Positions 1 through 4,901 of a DNA stretch of 5,211 bases are shown here, piece by piece. This stretch comes from Thermoplasmata archaeon (GTDB lineage Archaea; Thermoplasmatota; Penumbrarchaeia; Penumbrarchaeales; EX4484-36): the NCBI GenBank assembly GCA_021160765.1, contig JAGHBW010000194.1:1-5211 (forward strand), in the 5' to 3' direction. The position numbers were made by a program, and so were the translations under genes. The notes beneath the pieces are model-generated. The model did no database searches, was not told where the DNA came from, and saw only the letters and a program-made list of their open reading frames with translations. Each line of letters starts with the position of its first letter. The first letter of the stretch is position 1.

Positions 1-332
1 ATCCTATAGAGAGCATCTCATTTGTGGTGAAAGGCGGCCCAATACTCAACGACGCCACAATGGATGATGCAATTCAGGCTGGAATTGACACCCTCCCGGG
101 GGTGAGTTTTCTCAGGATTGGTAATGGGGAGGAGGGAACAGGGCCAGAGAGGGATTCAAAGGAGGTTAAAGGTTGGATAGAGGCACACGATCTAACCATA
201 TCAAAGGGTCAGGGGAATTTTGAGGGATTGAGTGAGTTTCGCGGCGTCTATTATCTCCTGACGGTTAAATGTCCCCCAGTGTCAAGATATGCGGGTGTTC
301 CCGTGGGAGAGCGAGTTCTTCTTTACCGTTGA
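1..332 (+). CDS. DUF89/ARMT1-like metal-dependent phosphatase, C-terminal fragment
   Basis: This is the 3' part of a gene whose start lies left of the window; the reading frame is open from base 3 to a TGA at 330-332 (109 residues visible). The segment VVKGGPILNDAT near the left edge and the later ISKGQGNFEGL match the conserved C-terminal blocks of the DUF89 family (PF01937), where Asn/Asp residues of the GP-x-x-ND-x-T block bind the catalytic metal. The ending KCPPVSRYAGVPVGERVLL is also typical. Family members are metal-dependent phosphatases thought to remove damaged or over-reactive sugar phosphates (metabolite damage control); the archaeal members are short single-domain proteins. The substrate cannot be read from this fragment. 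A GTG at 24 could be called as a start, but the homologous sequence continues upstream, so it is internal. The gene converges on the symporter gene, with 22 nt between the stops. Confidence 0.88.
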   Translation, partial: PIESISFVVKGGPILNDATMDDAIQAGIDTLPGVSFLRIGNGEEGTGPERDSKEVKGWIEAHDLTISKGQGNFEGLSEFRGVYYLLTVKCPPVSRYAGVPVGERVLLYR

Positions 333-354
333 TCAAGGGTTGAAACTACAGCGA

Positions 355-1668
355 TTAACCTTTCTTAAAAAAGGTGTGTGGAATTATGAGCATCGCTGCA
401 GATATTGGGAGGGAGAGGAGAACTGGACTTACATCTGTAAAACCGGAGAATTGAGGGAGGGAGAGCACCCCAAATGTGACCAGTCCGCTCATCATTGAGA
501 GAGCTCCATCCACCTTTTTGAACTCAGCCTTTGGAAAGAGAAGCGCAAGGAGGAGGGGCATTGAAAGAGAGGAGGTAAAGATTCCATATGAGAAGATCAG
601 AACGTCAAGTATGGTGGATGCAGAGCATGCTAGGAATAGTGCAAGCAAACCTATTGTAAAGATGAGAAGAGTTCGCTGCCACCCCTTCAGATCCTTCTTG
701 AGGATGTCCCACTCCATTATTGTCGCTCCTGTGAGAAGACAGGAATCTGCGGAGGACATCATAATAGAGAGCAGGGTGGCCAAAAGGAGTCCGGATAGGA
801 ATCCAGGCATAAGATAGATTCCAATGGTCTCAAGGGTGGTGGAACTATCGTTGATTCCAACACCCCCAACGGAGAGGACAAGAATAAGAAGCATCACGCC
901 AACAAGAAGCTTTATGACACCTCCTATGATACTCCCCCTCTCAGCGGTCCTAGAATCCCTCGTAGATAGCACCTTTGAATATATGTCGGGACCGAGCATG
1001 TGGGATAAAAACATCATAAAGAAGAGCGTCAGGAGAAGTCCCTGGGGCATAATCTCCGTTGACTGAAGGGGGATCGGGTCTACCACCGCAGCACCCACCA
1101 TGAAGAGGAACACCCCAAGGAGAAGAAAGATCTGAAAGATATCTGTCAGGGCGACAGTTCTCTGCCCGCCTACGGCGGTGTAAAGGGTGAGAAAAAGTGC
1201 AGTGAAGAGGATAGCCCAGAAAGGATAAAAATCAATGGAGATGAAGATTCCCTGTGTGGCTTTAAAGAGGAGGGCTACCCACCCCACCTCTGTGACAAAA
1301 AGAAGGAGTGCAGAGAGCCTCCCAACCTCCTCCCCATAGATCATGCTTATGAGGTGTGGCAGGGAGTGAGCGCTACTTCTTCTTACCCTTCCAGCAAGAA
1401 ATAGCCCCAGAGCAATAAGGCCGAGTGCACCCCCAATATCTGCCACAATTCCTTTTGCACCATAATTCAGGACAAGGGCTGCGGTGACTACGGTGGCTGA
1501 CCCACCTATTGTGGTGGCGCCTATTGTACTGGCCGCCTGAAATGAGCTGAGTTTTCTGGAGGCTAAATAGAACCCTATCCTCCCTCCTCTCCTAACACGG
1601 CTCAGATGCGTTATATATAGAAGGACAGCGAAATAGGCCGCCATCCAGAAGAGGTACGTAAGTTTCAC
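355..1668 (-). CDS. Sodium:solute symporter family (SSF) permease
   Basis: This 437-residue, very hydrophobic protein is an inner-membrane Na+-coupled importer of the SSF family (SGLT/PutP/PanF type). Visible marks are an N-terminal membrane helix (about 5-21), then YLASRKL (34-40) leading into the broken core helix ASTIGATTIGGSATVVTAA (46-64), the family signature YTAVGGQRTVALTDIFQ (163-179), and MSSADS (304-309), which corresponds to the second sodium site. I count about 12-13 hydrophobic segments. At 437 residues it is somewhat shorter than the usual 480-550, with tight loops and little C-terminal tail. The GTG start at 1668 is the most upstream in-frame start after a TGA; there is no Shine-Dalgarno, but a TATA box centred 24 nt upstream suggests a leaderless mRNA. 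It follows the dehydrogenase by 68 nt. The solute is unknown; the neighbours suggest a sugar, polyol or hydroxy acid. Confidence 0.92.
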   Translation of the reverse strand: MKLTYLFWMAAYFAVLLYITHLSRVRRGGRIGFYLASRKLSSFQAASTIGATTIGGSATVVTAALVLNYGAKGIVADIGGALGLIALGLFLAGRVRRSSAHSLPHLISMIYGEEVGRLSALLLFVTEVGWVALLFKATQGIFISIDFYPFWAILFTALFLTLYTAVGGQRTVALTDIFQIFLLLGVFLFMVGAAVVDPIPLQSTEIMPQGLLLTLFFMMFLSHMLGPDIYSKVLSTRDSRTAERGSIIGGVIKLLVGVMLLILVLSVGGVGINDSSTTLETIGIYLMPGFLSGLLLATLLSIMMSSADSCLLTGATIMEWDILKKDLKGWQRTLLIFTIGLLALFLACSASTILDVLIFSYGIFTSSLSMPLLLALLFPKAEFKKVDGALSMMSGLVTFGVLSLPQFSGFTDVSPVLLSLPISAAMLIIPHTFFKKG

Positions 1669-1670
1669 GC

Positions 1671-1698
1671 AGGATAATTGGTAGTTGTATTTTATCCT
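1671..1698 (-). promoter_or_regulatory. Symporter promoter with TATA box inside a 7-14-7 inverted repeat
   Basis: On the minus strand a TATA-like GATAAAATA (1688-1696) is centred about 24 nt before the GTG start at 1668. That is the spacing expected if transcription begins at the start codon, and no ribosome binding site is present. A perfect inverted repeat, AGGATAA and TTATCCT separated by 14 nt (1692-1698 and 1671-1677), covers the TATA box and reaches to 2 nt before the start codon. This is where an archaeal repressor would block TBP or polymerase. The promoter is inferred; the repeat is directly visible. Confidence 0.5.
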
Positions 1699-1736
1699 AT
1701 CTCATTCCCAATGATAATTCGGGAGGGGCAGGGGCT

Positions 1737-2762
1737 CTATTCCTCCTCAGCATATACAACAACCTTCAGAGACTTATCACCCCTGGCTGCCACCTGGAAT
1801 GCCTCTCCTGCGCTGGTTAGAGGAAAACGATGGGTTATCATGCCTTCTATGTTCACTCTATGGCTTCTCAGGAGTTCTATGGCGGTCTCTAAATCTTTAG
1901 GACTTGCAGCATAGGAGGTGACGATGGAGACCTCATTCCTCCAGAGGTCCCAGATGTTGAGCGGAAGGGTTTCATCGGGTTTGAGAGGGGCGAAGAAGAG
2001 TATTGTCCCTCCTCTGTCCACAGCTCGTAGGCCGTCCTGAAAGGCGGCCTTCACCGGGGCTGTTATGATCACTACGTCAGCACCCCTGCCTATAATCTTT
2101 TTTACACCCTCCTCCACATCGCCCTTGGCGTCCAGTATGTGATCTGCGCCCATTCCCTTTGCCATTTTTAGTTTGTATGGATTCACATCTGTCGCAATAA
2201 CCTCGGAGGCCCCCAGGGCCTTTGCAAGTTTTGCGTGTAAGATGCCAGTTACGCCAGCACCAACAACAAGAACCGAGTCCCCCGGGGAGGTGCCAGCAAA
2301 CCTCTGGCCTCTGACCACACATCCCAATGGCTCTATGAACACCCCCTCATCCCACGTAAGCTCTGTTGGGAGGGGGAAAACCCCCCTATCCACGTTAATT
2401 TGGGGTACTTTAATATATTCAGCGAAACCCCCGGGGTAGTAGTTAGTGGACCTTAGGGTGTCGCAGACGCTGTGATGTCCCTTCAGGCACCAGTGGCAGG
2501 TGTTGCAGGGAACGTGATGGGAGACAAAAACCCTCTCGCCCACATGGTATTTTTCAACGCCTTCGCCAACCTCAACGATCTCTCCAACCATCTCATGCCC
2601 CAGAACCCGAGGAGCGGACTTTATTCTGTACCATTCCATTACGTCGCTACCGCAAATTCCGCACAATCTCATCCTGACAACGATCTCCCCTGCTCCCGCC
2701 TCTGGCCTCTCCATCTCCACGATCCTGACATCGCTGTTGGAGTAGTAAAGGGCTGCCTTCAA
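1737..2762 (-). CDS. Zinc-dependent medium-chain alcohol/polyol dehydrogenase
   Basis: This is a 341-residue cytoplasmic MDR-superfamily oxidoreductase of the sorbitol/threonine dehydrogenase type, which oxidises a secondary alcohol or polyol to a ketone with NAD(P)+. The catalytic-zinc residues are C37 (in GICGSD), H56-E57 (GHE) and E144 (EPLG). The structural-zinc cysteines are C86, C89, C92 and C100. The Rossmann motif GAGVTG lies at 168-173, and D192 at the end of the next strand favours NAD over NADP. The segment between C37 and H56 is shorter than in threonine dehydrogenase. The start is TTG at 2762, which overlaps the upstream aldolase stop in the sequence TTGA; the protein then begins MKAALYYSNSDVRI, where MDR proteins normally begin. 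A purine-rich GGGAGAGG about 6-13 nt upstream could serve as ribosome binding site. It is translationally coupled to the aldolase and should act on the same pathway. The specific substrate cannot be decided from sequence. Confidence 0.92.
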   Translation of the reverse strand: MKAALYYSNSDVRIVEMERPEAGAGEIVVRMRLCGICGSDVMEWYRIKSAPRVLGHEMVGEIVEVGEGVEKYHVGERVFVSHHVPCNTCHWCLKGHHSVCDTLRSTNYYPGGFAEYIKVPQINVDRGVFPLPTELTWDEGVFIEPLGCVVRGQRFAGTSPGDSVLVVGAGVTGILHAKLAKALGASEVIATDVNPYKLKMAKGMGADHILDAKGDVEEGVKKIIGRGADVVIITAPVKAAFQDGLRAVDRGGTILFFAPLKPDETLPLNIWDLWRNEVSIVTSYAASPKDLETAIELLRSHRVNIEGMITHRFPLTSAGEAFQVAARGDKSLKVVVYAEEE

Positions 2763-3556
2763 TTCTTACCCTCTCCCTTCTTCTCTGCTAAGAAGAGTTC
2801 GTAGGCCTCCTTAGCTGTGTAATTTTCGTGCACTACCGCCCTAACAGCCTTGATCATTGCCACAGGATTCTCCGACTGGAATATGTTCCTACCCATGTCC
2901 ACACCTGCAGCACCCGCCTGTATGGCGTTATAGGTCATCTCAAGTGCGTCCTTCTCCGGTATCTTCTTACCACCTGCGATTACCACAGGCACGGGCGAGG
3001 TCTCAACAACCCTCTCAAAGTTCTCACAAAAGTACGTTTTTACTATTCTCGCCCCCAATTCACCAGCCATCCTGGTAGCCAGACTGAGGTATTTCGCATC
3101 CTTAACCATATCCCTGCCAACGGCGGTTACCGCAATGACAGGAATGCCATACCTTTCTGCCTCGTCAATAACCTTGGTGAAGTTTAGTATTGTGTCCCTC
3201 TCAAATTCTGCACCTACCAGTATGGAAAAAGCAAGACCCACTGCATTGAGCCTTATCGCCTCCTCCACGGAGGTTATTATCCCCTCGTGTAGAAGGTTTT
3301 TGTTCAGAATACTTGTTCCCCCAGATACCCTGAGAACTATTGGAACATCACTCTCGGGGGGGATGTAGTTTCTCAGCGCCCCCCGTGTCAACATTAACGT
3401 ATCTGCGTAGGGAAGAAGAGGGACAACAGTGTCAGCAAACCTCTCAAGCCCGGTGGTAGGCCCCAGAAAGTATCCGTGATCCACAGCAAGCATAACAGTC
3501 CTTCCATCCTTTGGCCTTATTATCTTGTTGAACCTGTTTTTCATGCCCCAGTCCAT
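2759..3556 (-). CDS. lsrF: LsrF-type class I aldolase / 3-hydroxy-5-phosphonooxypentane-2,4-dione thiolase-like protein
   Basis: This 265-residue TIM-barrel enzyme of the DeoC/FbaB aldolase family closely resembles bacterial LsrF. It shares DWGM at the N-terminus, TVMLAVDHGYFLGPTTGLE (20-38), VRLxA-like central blocks, IVKTYF with the Schiff-base lysine K173, PVVIAGGKKIPE (190-201) and GVDMGRNIFQS (218-228). LsrF uses this lysine to transfer an acetyl group from the phosphorylated pentanedione of autoinducer-2 breakdown to CoA. It lacks the features of the archaeal ADTH synthase branch of the family (for example PMDHGVSNGP), so LsrF-like is the better call. I place the start at the ATG at 3556, not the in-frame ATG at 3583: a near-perfect Shine-Dalgarno lies between them, 7 nt before the chosen ATG, and the upstream ATG would precede the likely transcription start. 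It is the first gene of the leftward operon. Family assignment is firm; the physiological substrate is not. Confidence 0.9.
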   Translation of the reverse strand: MDWGMKNRFNKIIRPKDGRTVMLAVDHGYFLGPTTGLERFADTVVPLLPYADTLMLTRGALRNYIPPESDVPIVLRVSGGTSILNKNLLHEGIITSVEEAIRLNAVGLAFSILVGAEFERDTILNFTKVIDEAERYGIPVIAVTAVGRDMVKDAKYLSLATRMAGELGARIVKTYFCENFERVVETSPVPVVIAGGKKIPEKDALEMTYNAIQAGAAGVDMGRNIFQSENPVAMIKAVRAVVHENYTAKEAYELFLAEKKGEGKN

Positions 3557-3563
3557 GGTATTA

Positions 3564-3571
3564 CACCTCCT
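3564..3571 (-). promoter_or_regulatory. Strong Shine-Dalgarno that fixes the lsrF-like start
   Basis: AGGAGGTG on the minus strand is complementary over 8 nt to the conserved CACCTCCT at the 3' end of archaeal 16S rRNA, and lies 7 nt before the ATG at 3556. It is inside the reading frame if the upstream ATG at 3583 is used, which argues against that longer start. Confidence 0.85.
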
Positions 3572-3597
3572 TTTTGCCCACATATATCTGCTGAAGA

Positions 3598-3616
3598 ATT
3601 TTAAGGTTTTTTGCCG
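3598..3616 (-). promoter_or_regulatory. Promoter of the lsrF-like/dehydrogenase operon
   Basis: On the minus strand CGGCAAAAAA (3607-3616) is a BRE-like tract directly before the TATA-like CTTAAAAT (3598-3605). A start site about 26 nt further on, near 3575, would give a leader of roughly 20 nt carrying the Shine-Dalgarno. A second AT-rich element, ATATAT (3582-3587), could also act as TATA, but would make a leaderless mRNA without the ribosome binding site and is less likely. Confidence 0.5.
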
Positions 3617-3622
3617 AAGGTG

Positions 3623-3699
3623 TGCCCTGCCCCACCACTGGAAGAAAGAGAGAATCCTTCAATAGGGTTAGTTGATGAGGAAGCAATTGGGGCAGGGCA
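3623..3699. repeat. Perfect 12-bp inverted repeat, 53-nt spacer
   Basis: TGCCCTGCCCCA at 3623-3634 is exactly mirrored by TGGGGCAGGGCA at 3688-3699. The left arm lies 7 nt upstream of the A-rich tract of the lsrF promoter; the right arm lies 2 nt before a rightward TATA-like TTATAAAT. Centre-to-centre distance is 65 bp, about six helical turns. This would suit a paired operator or a looping site between divergent promoters. It could instead be the stem of a transcript, or the ends of a very small mobile remnant, though no clear target duplication flanks it. The repeat is certain; its role is inference. Confidence 0.75.
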
Positions 3700-3701
3700 T
3701 G

Positions 3702-3709
3702 TTATAAAT
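3702..3709 (+). promoter_or_regulatory. Possible rightward TATA box (TTATAAAT)
   Basis: TTATAAAT is a good archaeal TATA match on the plus strand, predicting a start near 3731. It has no clear BRE tract. A second candidate, AATATAAG at 3720-3727, would move the start to about 3749. Either would transcribe the gap toward RNase Z. Confidence 0.3.
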
Positions 3710-3730
3710 GGGAGTAGGAGAATATAAGAC

Positions 3731-3908
3731 TTTCTCAAGATACAATAACCCTCACTTCATCGTTTGCTCATCTCTTTTGCCTATAATGGGGTGCCCCCCG
3801 GGGGAAAGGAAAGCTCTCCATCGCCAGAAGAAAGAGGGGTGAAGCAAACCAGTACCACCACCCGGAGGGCAACAATTACTGAGTTTTTAACTCTATTTAT
3901 ACTTTTTT
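3731..3908 (+). ncRNA. Candidate structured RNA of unknown family
   Basis: A plus-strand transcript from the TATA-like box would fold into a long helix: GTTTGCT (3762-3768) pairs fully with AGCAAAC (3843-3849), and after one bulged A (3842) bases 3769-3778 continue pairing with 3832-3841. This gives 17 pairs, three of them G-U. The G-U pairs would be A-C mismatches on the other strand, which favours plus-strand transcription. A shorter helix CCCTC/GAGGG (3749-3753 with 3865-3869) encloses it. The region ends with hairpin GAGTT-TTT-AACTC and a T6 run. It matches no RNA family I recognise. It could equally be part of a long RNase Z leader, or a chance fold in a palindrome-rich gap; ends are approximate. 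Confidence 0.25.
3881..3908 (+). terminator. Possible hairpin plus T-run terminator
   Basis: GAGTT (3881-3885) pairs with AACTC (3889-3893) around a TTT loop, followed by a T-rich stretch ending in TTTTTT (3903-3908). This would end a rightward transcript before RNase Z. The same bases read on the minus strand as an A-rich promoter, so the two readings compete. Confidence 0.3.
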
Positions 3909-3912
3909 GCCG
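3894..3912 (-). promoter_or_regulatory. Leftward BRE/TATA-like promoter inside the gap
   Basis: The minus strand reads CGGCAAAAAAGTATAAATA, an A-rich BRE-like tract followed directly by a strong TATA box. The first ten bases are identical to those before the lsrF operon TATA box. The predicted start near 3872 gives either a long leader for the lsrF operon, a leftward small RNA, or a leaderless 34-codon frame (TTG 3872 to TGA 3768). No evidence decides among these. Confidence 0.35.
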
Positions 3913-3952
3913 TCTCCTTCGGGACCTCCCGGGGGGAGGTGTCCAAAAAAGT
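3901..3952. repeat. Compound palindrome upstream of RNase Z
   Basis: ACTTTTTTG (3901-3909) and CAAAAAAGT (3944-3952) form a perfect 9-bp outer inverted repeat. Between them, ACCTCCC (3924-3930) and GGGAGGT (3934-3940) form a perfect 7-bp GC-rich hairpin with a GGG loop. The A-rich arms read as BRE-like tracts pointing outward in both directions, as in a divergent promoter pair around a central GC-rich element. Confidence 0.65.
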
Positions 3953-3959
3953 CATATCC
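3944..3959 (+). promoter_or_regulatory. Probable RNase Z promoter (BRE-like tract and weak TATA)
   Basis: CAAAAAAG is followed by TCATATCC, a weak TATA match centred about 25 nt before the GTG at 3981. This spacing fits a leaderless mRNA. The bases just before the GTG (CCCCCT) cannot act as a Shine-Dalgarno, which supports leaderless initiation. An alternative TATA-like TTTATACT near 3896-3903 would produce a leader of about 57 nt containing the GC hairpin. Confidence 0.4.
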
Positions 3960-3980
3960 CCTGGGGCCCTTTAACCCCCT

Positions 3981-4898
3981 GTGAAACTCGTTTTTTTAGG
4001 AATTGGTGGCACGCTGCCTACAAGGGATAGAAACCTGTCATCAGTAGCTGTTGAAATAGGAAAGATACGGTTTCTTCTTGATTGTGGTGAGGGGACGCAG
4101 AAGCAGCTTATGAAATCCAATTTTTCCTATATGAAGCTGGACGCTATTTTTCTATCACACTTCCACGGAGACCATATACTGGGGATTCCAGGGCTTCTTC
4201 AGACGCTCTCCCTTAACAGCAGGCAGAAGGAACTCTACATTATCGGTCCTCCGGGCACAGTGAAACTGATCCAGGCTATGGAGGAGATCTCTTTCTACTC
4301 CCGCTCTTTCCCACTTCACGTTGCGGAAGTCTCTCCAGGGGAAAGTTTTACACTTTTCGGCGTTAAGGTTGACACCCTCGCCTCTGAACACAGCCTCCCG
4401 GGACTTATATACCGATTGAGTGAGCCCACACCGAAGAGGGTGCTCAGCAGAGATGCAATTAGGGAGGTTGCTAAGAAGAAAGGTGTTTCCCCCGGGGAGC
4501 TCTACAGGGAATATATGGAAAAATTGGAGAGAGGAGAAGATGTTGATGAAGAGCTTTTAGGGGTATCAAAACCCGGAAGGGTTCTGGTGTACACGGGAGA
4601 CACAGCATATTTTCCAGGCCTTCTTGACTTCTCTAAGGGTGTTGACGTTCTCATTTCAGAGGCAACATTTCCGTCAGAGATGGGGGAACGGGCAAAGGAG
4701 TGGGGACATATGACAGTGGCTCAGGCTGCAAAACTTGGAAGGGATGCGGAGGTTAGATATCTCTTCCTTGTGCATTTTTCACCCAGGATTAAGGGGGAGG
4801 AGGGGGTGGAAGAGGTCAGAAGGGAGGCGAAGGCCATTTTCCCCCGAGCTGTTGTTCCTGAAGAACTTGCGGAATATGTGATTAAAAAGAGGAGGTAG
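3981..4898 (+). CDS. rnz: Ribonuclease Z (tRNA 3'-end endonuclease)
   Basis: This 305-residue metallo-beta-lactamase-fold nuclease removes the 3' trailer of precursor tRNAs, leaving the end to which CCA is added. Length matches the short-form RNase Z of archaea and bacteria. It opens with MKLVFLGIGGTLPTRDRN as in family members. Zinc ligands and catalytic residues are all visible: SHFHGDH (H60, H62, D64, H65), H137, D207 in YTGDT, H243 in WGHMT, and H265 in VHFSPR. ILGIPGLLQTLSLN (66-79) is a family block following the zinc motif, and residues about 150-200 form the charged insert that precedes the GDT motif. WGHMT replaces the more usual GHST, but the histidine is kept. An in-frame TAA two codons upstream makes the GTG at 3981 the most upstream possible start. 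The stop is 3 nt from the stop of the convergent transporter gene. It is a single-gene housekeeping unit. Confidence 0.96.
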   Translation: MKLVFLGIGGTLPTRDRNLSSVAVEIGKIRFLLDCGEGTQKQLMKSNFSYMKLDAIFLSHFHGDHILGIPGLLQTLSLNSRQKELYIIGPPGTVKLIQAMEEISFYSRSFPLHVAEVSPGESFTLFGVKVDTLASEHSLPGLIYRLSEPTPKRVLSRDAIREVAKKKGVSPGELYREYMEKLERGEDVDEELLGVSKPGRVLVYTGDTAYFPGLLDFSKGVDVLISEATFPSEMGERAKEWGHMTVAQAAKLGRDAEVRYLFLVHFSPRIKGEEGVEEVRREAKAIFPRAVVPEELAEYVIKKRR

Positions 4899-4901
4899 TG
4901 G

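Larger units (their letters stand above)
3557..3980. other. 424-nt non-coding gap between divergent genes, rich in inverted repeats
   Basis: The gap separates the leftward lsrF-like operon from rightward RNase Z. I see no convincing protein gene in it: the rightward frame from a TTG at 3764 runs into RNase Z out of frame and is low-complexity. I looked for tRNA T-arms, RNase P and SRP RNA cores and did not find them. It does hold promoter-like elements facing both ways, a 12-bp inverted repeat, a long imperfect helix, a hairpin with T-run, and a compound palindrome next to RNase Z; each is listed separately. Confidence 0.8.

Noticed and set aside
358..375. Imperfect palindrome ACCTTTCTTAAAAAAGGT at the end of the symporter gene as a bidirectional terminator
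   Set aside because: It has a 6-bp stem overlapping the symporter's last codons, and no T-run follows it on either strand. It is too weak to call.
2759..3556. Archaeal ADTH synthase or fructose-bisphosphate aldolase
   Set aside because: The same fold and lysine are shared, but DWGM, DHGYFLGPTTGLE and GVDMGRNIFQS follow the LsrF pattern rather than the ADTH synthase one.
3761..3778. C/D-box guide RNA on the minus strand (GATGAG and CGATGAAG near 3753-3772)
   Set aside because: The C-box-like words each have a mismatch and no proper D/D' CTGA boxes occur at the right spacing.
3810..3830. Fluoride riboswitch-like start GGCGATGGAG on the minus strand
   Set aside because: The required closing GCC strand and the downstream CTGATG core are missing.
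3764..4030. Rightward 88-codon frame from a TTG across the gap into RNase Z
   Set aside because: It is out of frame with RNase Z, overlaps its well-supported start, has low-complexity Ser/Thr/Arg-rich content and no promoter or ribosome binding site fitting its start.
3981..4898. General metallo-beta-lactamase hydrolase rather than RNase Z
   Set aside because: The N-terminal FLGxGG block, the IPGLLQTL block after the zinc motif, the insert before GDT and the HFSPR ending are specific to RNase Z.
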